From positions 1 through 6,967 of the forward strand of contig DHNI01000134.1 of assembly GCA_002409455.1 (NCBI GenBank): a stretch of 6,967 nt of DNA, read 5' to 3'. Positions 1 through 6,289 of the stretch are shown piece after piece (position 1 is the stretch's first letter; the number at the start of each line of letters is the position of its first letter). The position numbers and the translations under genes were made by a program. The notes beneath the pieces are model-generated. The model saw only the letters and a program-made list of their open reading frames with translations. It made no database searches and had not been told where the DNA came from. Origin of the DNA: Firmicutes bacterium UBA5420 (GTDB lineage: Bacteria; Bacillota; Limnochordia; Darwinibacteriales; Darwinibacteriaceae).

Positions 1-527
1 GACGCTCAAGGGAAGTCCTGTTTCTACTCGTTCTTGTTACACTGATGATCCCGTTTCAGGTAACCATGATTCCGGTCTTTGCCCTCCTACATAAGCTGGA
101 ATGGCTCAATACATTTGCGGCACTCATCATCCCGCGGGCCTCCAACGCATTTGGAATCTTTCTTCTGAGGCAGTTTTTCAAGGGCATACCTGTAGAACTA
201 GAAGATTCGGCATTTGTGGACGGTGCCTCGACATGGTGTATCTACTGGAAGATTATCATACCACTTTCGAGGCCTGCATTGGCAACTTTGACAATCTTCC
301 ACTTTATGTATAACTGGAACGACTTTCTGTGGCCGCTGATCATGACCACCACTGTAGACATGCGTACGCTTCCGACTGGACTCGCACTTTTTATGGGAAG
401 GCATGTTGTGGAATATGCATTGTTGATGGCGGGAGTGGTGTTATCGCTAATCCCCATCACTCTGGCTTATTTCTCAGCTCAGAAACACTTCGTAGAAGGC
501 ATTGCCATGACTGGACTTAAGGGCTAA
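1..527 (+). CDS. CUT1-family sugar ABC transporter permease (MalG-like), 5'-truncated
   Basis: Inner-membrane permease subunit of a binding-protein-dependent oligosaccharide importer. The reading frame is open from base 3 with no start codon in view, so the gene enters from outside the window. The internal Met at 45 is not the true start, because the codons before it (REVLFLLVLVTLMIP) already match the family. About 174 residues are visible of a family length near 280, so roughly 100 N-terminal residues are missing. The cytoplasmic EAA loop that docks on the ATPase is clear (ELEDSAFVDGA, then IIIPLSRPAL), followed by the typical YNWNDFLWPLI segment and a last membrane helix before a short tail ending GLKG. 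Several hydrophobic helices flank the loop. The GH51 gene follows after 35 bp, so the two are probably co-transcribed. The family is secure. An arabino-oligosaccharide substrate is inferred only from the neighbour. Confidence 0.93.
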   Translation, partial: RSREVLFLLVLVTLMIPFQVTMIPVFALLHKLEWLNTFAALIIPRASNAFGIFLLRQFFKGIPVELEDSAFVDGASTWCIYWKIIIPLSRPALATLTIFHFMYNWNDFLWPLIMTTTVDMRTLPTGLALFMGRHVVEYALLMAGVVLSLIPITLAYFSAQKHFVEGIAMTGLKG

Positions 528-547
528 TTGGCTCACAACAAACATCG

Positions 548-553
548 AAAGGA
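548..553 (+). promoter_or_regulatory. Ribosome binding site for the ATG at 563
   Basis: AAAGGA lies 9 bases before the ATG at 563. The alternative in-frame ATG at 617 has only GAGG two bases before it, which is too close. This favours the longer start of the GH51 protein, although family similarity begins only near the 617 Met. Confidence 0.5.
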
Positions 554-562
554 ACGACGATC

Positions 563-2710
563 ATGACCACATGTAGAATTCATCCTCTGTTTACGTTATC
601 ACGCAAAGATGAGGACATGAAAGGCCAAATCAAAATCGGATCAATTAAGGCACACCAAGTTCCAAACACCATTTATGGAAATTTCTTTGAACATCTAGGC
701 TACGCCGTATTCGGTGGAATCTGGGCGCAAGTCCTGGCAAATCCAACGTTTCATGGAGACCATAACTTGAGCGAGGAAAATATCAATACGTTGCTCACTG
801 ATGGTCAATGGTTGACAAGGTTCTTCCTTGAAGATGGCGTTCCTAAGGATCTTCCCCAGTATTGGAGCCCTGGAATCGAAGCGACGGGTTTTGGCGTTGC
901 CATCCTTGACGACGCCACAGATGAGCAAATGCCTCTACCCTGGAAGGCTATGGGGGGTAGACAGTCAAGAGTTGTGCCAGCAGCTGGAAGAATCGGGCAT
1001 GGTCTCAGACTCAACTCTCAGGGAGGAGTTGTGGGGGTAAGTCAGGGGGTATTTCTACCCACGCACCGTGTCAATAAATTTGAGGTTAACGTGTGGTGTA
1101 GGGTGGATGGAGAATCCTGCCCAGGTACGCTCTCTGTAAGACTTCAGCGTAGGATGGGCGAGGCTGAACTTCTTACCACTAGCGAATTGATGGATGTTTC
1201 ATGCTGCTGGCACAAATACACAACCGTTCTCGAGCTTGATGCGGGTACGATCAGCGACTTTGAACCAGTGGATTTTTGCTTGGTGTGGAGTGGGGAAGCC
1301 GACCTCTTACTGGATCGAGTAGAACTCTTTCCGGCAGATCACGTCAGTGGATTTGATCGAGACGTATTAGAGGCTCTTAAAGCTTGGAAGATTCCGCTCT
1401 TGCGTGGTCCTGGAGGTAACTTCGTCAGCGATTATCACTGGAGAGATGGTGTAGGCGTAGCCGATCTAAGGCCCACAAGACCCAATTACGTGTGGGGAGG
1501 TTTGGAATACAATGCTATTGGCACCGATGAGTTCGTGAAGATCTGTGAGTTAATCGGAGCGGAACCACAACTGTGCGTCAATATTGGAACCGGGACCCCT
1601 GAGGAGGCCGCAGATTGGGTAGAGTACTGTAATGGCGACTCCAAGACCGCTATGGGGAGGTATCGGGCGAAAAACGGTATAACAGCTCCCTACGATGTTA
1701 GGTTGTGGGAAGTGGGGAACGAAATCTATGGTTGTTGGCAGGCCGGAAATTGTGGATCTGAAGAGAACGCCAGACGTTATGTCGAATTTTCTACCGCAAT
1801 GAAAGCCGTTGATTCGTCTATCAAACTCATCGCCACGGGCAACCCATTTGATTTCGTTGAGCCGGGGCCACATTGGTCATTTGTTACCGCAGATGGTACA
1901 TGGCATAAGGAGCTATTCGCTGCCTGCCACGGTTCTCTAGATTTTGTATCCCTCCATGCGCTACCAGAGAACGAACGAAGAATGGAGAATGTTACCCATG
2001 AACATGCCCACTATGCACTCATGGCCCACCCTGTGCATTGGGAACGAACTGACATTCCAGCACTGATGGAGTTGTTGCGTAGGTACAATACTAAGGCTCT
2101 TTTGGCCATCACAGAATGGGGTGTGCTTGGCACTTCCGAGATGCGGCCGCGCATCGACAATTTTGGAGAGGCCGTGTATGCTGGGCTATTTCTGAACTTT
2201 CTAGCGAGAAATGCACAGATTACTCCAATTGCCAACGCAACGGCGATTCTGCATGGCGGATGTGTGAGAAAGTCTGCAGAGCAAGTTTATTTCGATGCTC
2301 AGTACTGGGCCATCTTGCTTCATCAGGAGATCGCTGGCTATTGGATGCTACCTTGCGAGTATAGAGGGCCCGGATACGACATTAGAAATGGTACAGAAAC
2401 TACCCCTGACGTGGATGACGTTCCGTTAATTGATATTATCGCCTGTGTTAGCGACGGCGGAGATCGTTTAATCATAATGGCAGTGAATCGCTCTCTAAGC
2501 ACGAACATCCCAGTTGAAGTCAACTTGCCAGATATTCAAAAGTACGCTTATGCGCAGGCGAAAGTAATCATAAGCTCTGATCCAGTTGCTGTATCATGTC
2601 CTACAGAGCCTGAAAAGTTTAGGCCCATAAATCATGCTGTTTCTTTAGACGGACTTCGGCTACAAGTCGAATTACCACCTTGCTCTTTGGTACAAATCAA
2701 GTTGAGTTGA
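563..2710 (+). CDS. GH51 family alpha-L-arabinofuranosidase
   Basis: Predicted retaining glycoside hydrolase that removes terminal alpha-L-arabinofuranosyl groups from arabino- or arabinoxylo-oligosaccharides. There is no signal peptide, so it should act in the cytoplasm on imported oligomers. From the N-terminus: a GH51 opening (YGNFFEHLGYAVFGGIWAQ, about residues 38-56), a carbohydrate-binding-like beta-sandwich insert (about 140-262), a TIM barrel with RGPGGNF (281-287) and GTDEF, then a C-terminal beta domain from about 545. The general acid/base is E387 in WEVGNE and the nucleophile is E518 in ITEWG, 131 residues apart, as expected for the family. The 715-residue length fits the longer GH51 type with the inserted domain rather than the compact form of about 500 residues. 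The start is 563 by ribosome site or 617 (MKGQIKIG) by similarity, which would give 697 residues. It follows a sugar permease by 35 bp. Family is secure; exact substrate is inferred. Confidence 0.92.
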   Translation: MTTCRIHPLFTLSRKDEDMKGQIKIGSIKAHQVPNTIYGNFFEHLGYAVFGGIWAQVLANPTFHGDHNLSEENINTLLTDGQWLTRFFLEDGVPKDLPQYWSPGIEATGFGVAILDDATDEQMPLPWKAMGGRQSRVVPAAGRIGHGLRLNSQGGVVGVSQGVFLPTHRVNKFEVNVWCRVDGESCPGTLSVRLQRRMGEAELLTTSELMDVSCCWHKYTTVLELDAGTISDFEPVDFCLVWSGEADLLLDRVELFPADHVSGFDRDVLEALKAWKIPLLRGPGGNFVSDYHWRDGVGVADLRPTRPNYVWGGLEYNAIGTDEFVKICELIGAEPQLCVNIGTGTPEEAADWVEYCNGDSKTAMGRYRAKNGITAPYDVRLWEVGNEIYGCWQAGNCGSEENARRYVEFSTAMKAVDSSIKLIATGNPFDFVEPGPHWSFVTADGTWHKELFAACHGSLDFVSLHALPENERRMENVTHEHAHYALMAHPVHWERTDIPALMELLRRYNTKALLAITEWGVLGTSEMRPRIDNFGEAVYAGLFLNFLARNAQITPIANATAILHGGCVRKSAEQVYFDAQYWAILLHQEIAGYWMLPCEYRGPGYDIRNGTETTPDVDDVPLIDIIACVSDGGDRLIIMAVNRSLSTNIPVEVNLPDIQKYAYAQAKVIISSDPVAVSCPTEPEKFRPINHAVSLDGLRLQVELPPCSLVQIKLS

Positions 2711-2711
2711 T

Positions 2712-2739
2712 CGCAGGGACTTCTGGTTCTGTGCCTGCG
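2712..2739 (+). other. Short inverted repeat just after the GH51 stop
   Basis: CGCAGG (2712-2717) pairs with CCTGCG (2734-2739), and inside it AC can pair with GT across one G-G mismatch. There is no T run after it, so it is not a standard intrinsic terminator. It may protect the 3' end of the transcript or be chance. Confidence 0.3.
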
Positions 2740-2869
2740 GAAACGTGCAAGTAGGCAATAATGGGGCAGGCTTTCGCTCCGTCGATGATGCTTTTGAAAG
2801 CATATACCGTTAGTTCAGCAAAGTATGTGGTACTACGCAATTGTTCAAGAGAAAACAAGAATGCTAAAA

Positions 2870-2907
2870 CAAACAACCGCGGCGGAGACATCTGCAGCGG
2901 TTGTTTG
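2870..2907 (+). terminator. Strong hairpin, probable intrinsic terminator of the permease-GH51 operon
   Basis: CAAACAACCGC (2870-2880) and GCGGTTGTTTG (2897-2907) are perfect 11-base complements. Past a G-A mismatch the stem continues with GCGGA (2882-2886) against TCTGC (2891-2895), including one G-T wobble, and closes on a GACA loop. The stem has an A-rich 5' arm and a T-rich 3' arm, as in bidirectional rho-independent terminators, but there is no extra free T run after it because the sequence turns into the intron at 2911. It lies 159 bases after the GH51 stop codon. The function is inferred from its shape and position. Confidence 0.6.
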
Positions 2908-2910
2908 GCG

Positions 2911-3290
2911 GTGCGCCCAGCGGGCGCATGTTCTACAGGGTGAGAGTCCCGAAATCTGCCCGGCAGTGGGAAAGATATAGCCAATGACAAGGGTGTCCAC
3001 TGTGAAGTGGAATCTGAAGGAAGCGTGATGAGCAAAGTTTCGGCCCAAGGAACGCGAATCATATCAGGCATCCAAAGTGGGAGTCTGCCAAAACAAGACA
3101 AAATCCAATCACCAATTCAGCGTTGGAGGTGTTTTTAGATATACACTCCGCCATTCTGTGGGCAGACTTTCGAATCACAAGCTACCGACGAACTACGACG
3201 CTTAAGCCGTCTGAAAAGCATGAAGCCCAGGCGGGTGCCTTAGGTGGGTGCACAATTGTGACGGAGGAATTATGTAAAAGAGAGGTTCAA
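2911..3290 (+). mobile_element. Group II intron remnant, 5' end and domain I, no reverse transcriptase
   Basis: The segment opens with the group II 5' boundary GTGCG at 2911, folding at once into a stem of TGCGCCC (2912-2918) and GGGCGCA (2922-2928). Next come the domain I landmarks GGGTGAGAGTCCC (2938-2950), AAGGGTGTCC (2989-2998), a GTGA...GGAATCTGAAGGAAGC block ending at 3024, GGAACGCGAATCATATCAGG (about 3049-3068) and ACAAAATCCAATCACC. These match the conserved core of bacterial group II introns as I know them. Further stems follow: GGAG(G)TGT with ACACTCC (3125-3149) and CCGTCTG with CAGGCGG (3207-3234). No intron-encoded protein follows and I find no 34-base domain V. It is therefore a truncated or degenerate copy, unlikely to splice alone. 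The 3' limit is uncertain: the conserved part ends near 3115 and the structured part near 3290. The intron class is not assigned. Confidence 0.82.
3251..3277 (+). other. Palindrome followed by a Shine-Dalgarno and an ATG-TAA start-stop
   Basis: CACAATTGTG (3251-3260) is a perfect 10-base palindrome. Three bases on, GGAGGAAT (3263-3270) is a near-ideal ribosome site, and the ATG at 3272 is followed directly by TAA. Within the intron remnant this could be the decayed translation start of the lost intron-encoded protein, or a leader start-stop. I see no coding sequence after it that resembles a reverse transcriptase. Confidence 0.35.
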
Positions 3291-3637
3291 AAAAAGGGAA
3301 AATGACGAATTTTAACAGGTCAGGATTATCTACGTTTTGCTACAAAAAGTCTGTCTCTTAAAGAAAACAGTCGAAACTCCAAACCTATATCGACAATACG
3401 TATACATTTTTAACCCACGCTTAGGAGAGCATTTTGGCTAGAACGATCCGAAATCAATTCAAAAGTGGCTCATATAGGCGCTTATCTTTTTTAGTTGACT
3501 ATGGTGCAAGTAAACGAGGTGGACAAAAGTGTAGTATGGCTTTCCAAGTGAAGATATTCAGATGAGTATTATCAAAATGTGCGTGTTGGTACAAAGTGAC
3601 AGGTCAGTATCGTATACCACATGGTAAATAATATGGG

Positions 3638-3666
3638 TTGACGGTGCACAAATGTGTTGATAAGCT
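3638..3666 (+). promoter_or_regulatory. Candidate sigma-70-type promoter for the transporter operon
   Basis: TTGACG (3638-3643) is a good -35 box. At 17 bases' spacing stands TAAGCT (3661-3666), a weak -10 matching three of six consensus bases. The spacer contains CACA-AA-TGTG (3647-3656), a short inverted repeat that could be part of an operator. A start just downstream would leave a leader of about 90 bases before the ATG at 3764. Confidence 0.3.
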
Positions 3667-3750
3667 TAATTTATCGTAGAAAATGTTAGGACATAATCGT
3701 GGACACTTTAGACTTAAGGGGGGTAGTAATAGCTTCACCATAATTTGGGT

Positions 3751-3756
3751 GGGGGA
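3751..3756 (+). promoter_or_regulatory. Ribosome binding site for the ATPase start at 3764
   Basis: GGGGGA stands 7 bases before the ATG at 3764. It supports this start over the in-frame ATG at 3683, which would add 27 residues with no resemblance to the family. Confidence 0.65.
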
Positions 3757-3763
3757 ACGTTAT

Positions 3764-5257
3764 ATGAGCAGTTTGTTAGAAATGAAAAATATAACCAAGA
3801 GTTTTCATGGCGTAAGGGTTCTACAGGGCGTGAACTTTGCAGTCAATCCAGGAGAGGTTGTTGCTCTTTGCGGCGAAAATGGCGCGGGCAAGTCTACACT
3901 TATGAAGATCCTCATGGGTATCTACTCAAAAGACTCGGGTGAAATTACGTTTGATGGTGTCACTTTGGATGGACACAATCCCCTGAAAAGTCTTGAACAG
4001 GGGATCTCAATGATTCACCAAGAGTTGAATTTGGTTGAGTCACTAACCATAGCCCAGAACATATTCTTAGGGCGGGAACCGCGAAAACCTGGCGGTTTGA
4101 TAGATTTCCAGAGGATGCATACCCTTAGTCAAGATATCATGACTAACCTCAATGAACGTACGCCAGTCGGCACCAAGGTTGAGGACATAAAGCTTGCCCA
4201 AAAGCAAGTTGTGGAAATTGCTAAGGCCGTGAGCACTAACTGTAAATTGATTATTATGGACGAGCCTACAGCAGTGTTAACTGATCGGGAAACAGACATG
4301 CTGTTTGAACTGATTCACAAGCTAAAGACGCAAGGGGTTGCTATCATTTACATCTCGCATCGCCTGGGGGAAATCAAGGAGATCTGTGATAAGGTTACAA
4401 TTCTTAGAGATGGAGCACTGGTTGCAACGAAGAACGTTAGCGAGGTTACGGAACATCAAATTGCCAACCTAATGGTAGGTCGAGAATTAGAGGATTCCGT
4501 TATTGAGCCTTTTTCAGGCGATGAAGACGACATAGCCTTGGAAGTTCGCAATGTATCCGATGACTTCCTCAAGGATGTTTCCTTCAAGATCCGCCGAGGA
4601 GAGGTCATAGGGTTCAGTGGATTAGTTGGGGCAGGGCGTACCGAATTGATGGAATACATTTTCGGTTTGCGGACAGTTAAGCAAGGCACCATGTTACTAA
4701 ACGGGAAAGAGGTCTCGATTAAGAATCCCGCTGAGGCCATACGCAATGGAATTGGTTTTGCTACTGAAGATCGCAAACGCACAGGCCTCGTTCTCATCCG
4801 CAGTATCAGCGAGAATATCAACTATTGCTACCTCATTAGCAAAGTCAAGGCGTTTCTTAATTCGAAGAAAATCGCAGAAAACGCTAAGGCCATGATAAAA
4901 CGACTTAACGTGGTCTGCACTGGGCCGAAACAATTGGTACAGGATCTGTCTGGTGGTAATCAACAAAAAGTTATTCTTTCCAAGTGGTTATTGGTTAACT
5001 CGGAAATTCTAATTCTTGATGAGCCCACCCGTGGCATTGATGTTGGGGCAAGAGGTGAGATCTATGAGATTATCCACGATCTTGCTAGAAGGGGCAAGTC
5101 CATCATAATTGTGTCTTCGGATCTCCCCGAAATCTTGAAGACTTGTCCCAGAGTCATTGTTATGTATGAGGGCAGAATCACCGGCGAACTAGTTGGTGAG
5201 GAATGCACGGAGAGCAATATTATGGCGCTTGCGTCTAACTTGCAGGAAGCCAAATAA
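3764..5257 (+). CDS. CUT2-family sugar ABC importer ATPase with two nucleotide-binding domains (RbsA/MglA-like)
   Basis: Cytoplasmic energy-coupling subunit of a monosaccharide importer. Its 497 residues match the usual length of about 500, and it carries two fused ABC domains. Domain 1: Walker A GENGAGKST (37-45), Q-loop Q86, degenerate signature KLAQKQ (143-148), Walker B LIIMDEPT (162-169) and switch H199. Domain 2: the non-canonical Walker A GLVGAGRTE (286-294) with Arg for Lys, canonical signature LSGGNQQ (395-401), Walker B ILILDEPTRG (415-424) and SSDLPE in place of the switch His. This split, with one degenerate site, is normal for RbsA, MglA, XylG and AraG. The start at MSSLLEMKNITKSF is set by the ribosome site and by homology. 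It is the first gene of an operon, and the permease begins 20 bp after its stop. The sugar cannot be read from this subunit. Confidence 0.95.
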   Translation: MSSLLEMKNITKSFHGVRVLQGVNFAVNPGEVVALCGENGAGKSTLMKILMGIYSKDSGEITFDGVTLDGHNPLKSLEQGISMIHQELNLVESLTIAQNIFLGREPRKPGGLIDFQRMHTLSQDIMTNLNERTPVGTKVEDIKLAQKQVVEIAKAVSTNCKLIIMDEPTAVLTDRETDMLFELIHKLKTQGVAIIYISHRLGEIKEICDKVTILRDGALVATKNVSEVTEHQIANLMVGRELEDSVIEPFSGDEDDIALEVRNVSDDFLKDVSFKIRRGEVIGFSGLVGAGRTELMEYIFGLRTVKQGTMLLNGKEVSIKNPAEAIRNGIGFATEDRKRTGLVLIRSISENINYCYLISKVKAFLNSKKIAENAKAMIKRLNVVCTGPKQLVQDLSGGNQQKVILSKWLLVNSEILILDEPTRGIDVGARGEIYEIIHDLARRGKSIIIVSSDLPEILKTCPRVIVMYEGRITGELVGEECTESNIMALASNLQEAK

Positions 5258-5277
5258 AGCAAAGGACGGGAACCTGT

Positions 5278-6234
5278 ATGAATAATTTGAAGCTCAAATC
5301 GACTATTCAAACGACGTGGAATGAATATAGTGTTACTTTGGTTTTTGCGGCTTTGATTCTAATAAGTGGTCTTTTGACCCCCTCGTTTTTCTCGACCAAC
5401 AATTTTATGGCCATTTTCAGAAATAGCGCCGCGATTGGTGTCATCGGACTAGGAATGACCTTTGTGATCATTGCCGGAGGTATTGATTTGTCGGTCGGGG
5501 CGAACTTTGCCGCCTGCGGCGTAATTATGATTCTTATGCAGGGCTCTTTGGGGCTACCGCTCCCCTTGGCCATATTGGTTACATGTATCTCTGGTGCTAC
5601 CATTGGCTTCATCAATGGCTTTATCATATCTAAGGCAAAACTGCCTCCGTTCATTGTGACTCTGGCGATGCAGGTTTTACTACGCTCCATTGTCATGTAC
5701 CTTACTAAAGGGGCCACCATGCGCGGCGTCAGGGATCCGGCCTTTACGAGCATCGGGAATGGTTCAGTCTTCGGCGGTCTTCCTACTCCATTCTTCATTT
5801 TTTTGGTAATTGCCTTGATTATGCATATCATTCTGTCCAAAACCAAGCTCGGCACCTATGTTTATGCAGTTGGTGGCAACGAAATTGCTGCCCGCTATAC
5901 GGGGATTAAAGTCGATGCGGTCAAAATCGCAACTTACGTGCTTATAGGCTTGATGGCTGCATTTGCTTCTATTATGGAAGTCTCCAGAATGGCATCGGTA
6001 TCGCCGACTGTAAGTGGTGTGCAGTACGAGTTGGAAGCTGTCATTTCTGCGATTGTTGGTGGCACCTCATTTAGTGGTGGTAAGGGCAAAATCCTGGGAA
6101 CAATTCTTGGGGCAATCATGTTATTTATTATATCTAACATGCTGATCCACTTGAATATTTCCACCTATTTGTCCGGTGCAGTCAAGGGAACAGTAATCTT
6201 GGTCGCTGTACTGCTTCAAAAGCGCCAAGATTAA
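5278..6234 (+). CDS. CUT2-family sugar ABC importer permease (RbsC-like)
   Basis: Inner-membrane channel subunit of the same monosaccharide importer, probably acting as a homodimer. It has 318 residues, as expected for RbsC-type permeases, and is hydrophobic throughout with about eight to ten membrane segments. Family landmarks are GMTFVIIAGGIDLSVG (59-74), KLPPFIVTLA (121-130), YAVGGNEIAARYTGI (196-210) and the ATPase-contact loop EAVISAIVGGTSFSGGKG (253-270). The N-terminal cytoplasmic segment is short (MNNLKLKSTIQTTWNEYS). The start has AAAGGA (5261-5266) 11 bases upstream, and the ATPase gene stops 20 bp before it. A CUT2 permease is secure. Ribose, xylose, arabinose, galactofuranose and related sugars remain possible. 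Confidence 0.95.
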   Translation: MNNLKLKSTIQTTWNEYSVTLVFAALILISGLLTPSFFSTNNFMAIFRNSAAIGVIGLGMTFVIIAGGIDLSVGANFAACGVIMILMQGSLGLPLPLAILVTCISGATIGFINGFIISKAKLPPFIVTLAMQVLLRSIVMYLTKGATMRGVRDPAFTSIGNGSVFGGLPTPFFIFLVIALIMHIILSKTKLGTYVYAVGGNEIAARYTGIKVDAVKIATYVLIGLMAAFASIMEVSRMASVSPTVSGVQYELEAVISAIVGGTSFSGGKGKILGTILGAIMLFIISNMLIHLNISTYLSGAVKGTVILVAVLLQKRQD

Positions 6235-6241
6235 TCAAGGG

Positions 6242-6264
6242 TATGTAACACTTCGGTGTTCATA
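6242..6264 (+). promoter_or_regulatory. UUCG-capped intercistronic hairpin between permease and binding-protein genes
   Basis: TATG (6242-6245) and AACAC (6247-6251) pair with GTGTT (6256-6260) and CATA (6261-6264), with one bulged T at 6246. The loop is TTCG closed by C-G, the very stable cUUCGg tetraloop. A run of As follows, not Ts, so it is not a terminator. Such hairpins in transporter operons often mark RNA processing or 5'-end protection that raises the binding-protein mRNA above that of the membrane subunits. That role is inferred here. Confidence 0.5.
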
Positions 6265-6276
6265 AAAAAACAATAT

Positions 6277-6283
6277 GGGAGGA
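6277..6283 (+). promoter_or_regulatory. Ribosome binding site deciding the start at 6290
   Basis: GGGAGGA stands 6 bases before the ATG at 6290 but only 2 bases before the out-of-frame ATG at 6286. The sequence reads ATGAATGAAA, so two starts overlap. Spacing and the signal peptide both select 6290. Confidence 0.75.
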
Positions 6284-6289
6284 ATATGA

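Larger units (their letters stand above)
3291..3763 (+). other. Gene-free leader region of the CUT2 transporter operon
   Basis: This AT-richer stretch has no ORF with a plausible start and no RNA gene that I recognise. It contains a small inverted repeat TACCA-CA-TGGTA (3615-3626), a promoter-like pair near 3638-3666, and an in-frame extension of the ATPase ORF back to an ATG at 3683 that I do not accept as coding. It most likely holds the promoter and regulator sites of the downstream operon. No regulator gene is encoded in the window. Confidence 0.5.

Noticed and set aside
2912..2928. TGCGCCC/GGGCGCA hairpin as a separate intrinsic terminator
   Set aside because: There is no T run after it, and its position directly at GTGCG fits the first stem of the group II intron.
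2697..3101. 134-residue ORF on the - strand
   Set aside because: It runs antisense across the terminator hairpin and the conserved intron domain I, and its composition does not look like a real protein.
3205..3236. Possible group II intron domain V (AGC start and a 32-base stem-loop)
   Set aside because: The upper stem, GNRA loop, bulge and the terminal GTTC-type strand of domain V are absent, and the position is only about 300 bases from the intron start.
3123..3305. 60-residue ORF on the + strand
   Set aside because: It lies in the structured intron remnant, has no ribosome site and no recognisable protein pattern.
3349..3360. CTGTCTCTTA, like the first bases of the Tn5/IS50 end
   Set aside because: Only 10 bases match, the sequence diverges at once, and no inverted partner is present in the window.
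3683..3763. N-terminal extension of the ATPase ORF to an ATG at 3683
   Set aside because: The 27 extra residues do not resemble the family, and a ribosome site with good spacing precedes the Met at 3764.
5307..5855. 182-residue ORF antisense to the permease
   Set aside because: It is the complement of a strongly supported permease gene and shows no family features of its own.
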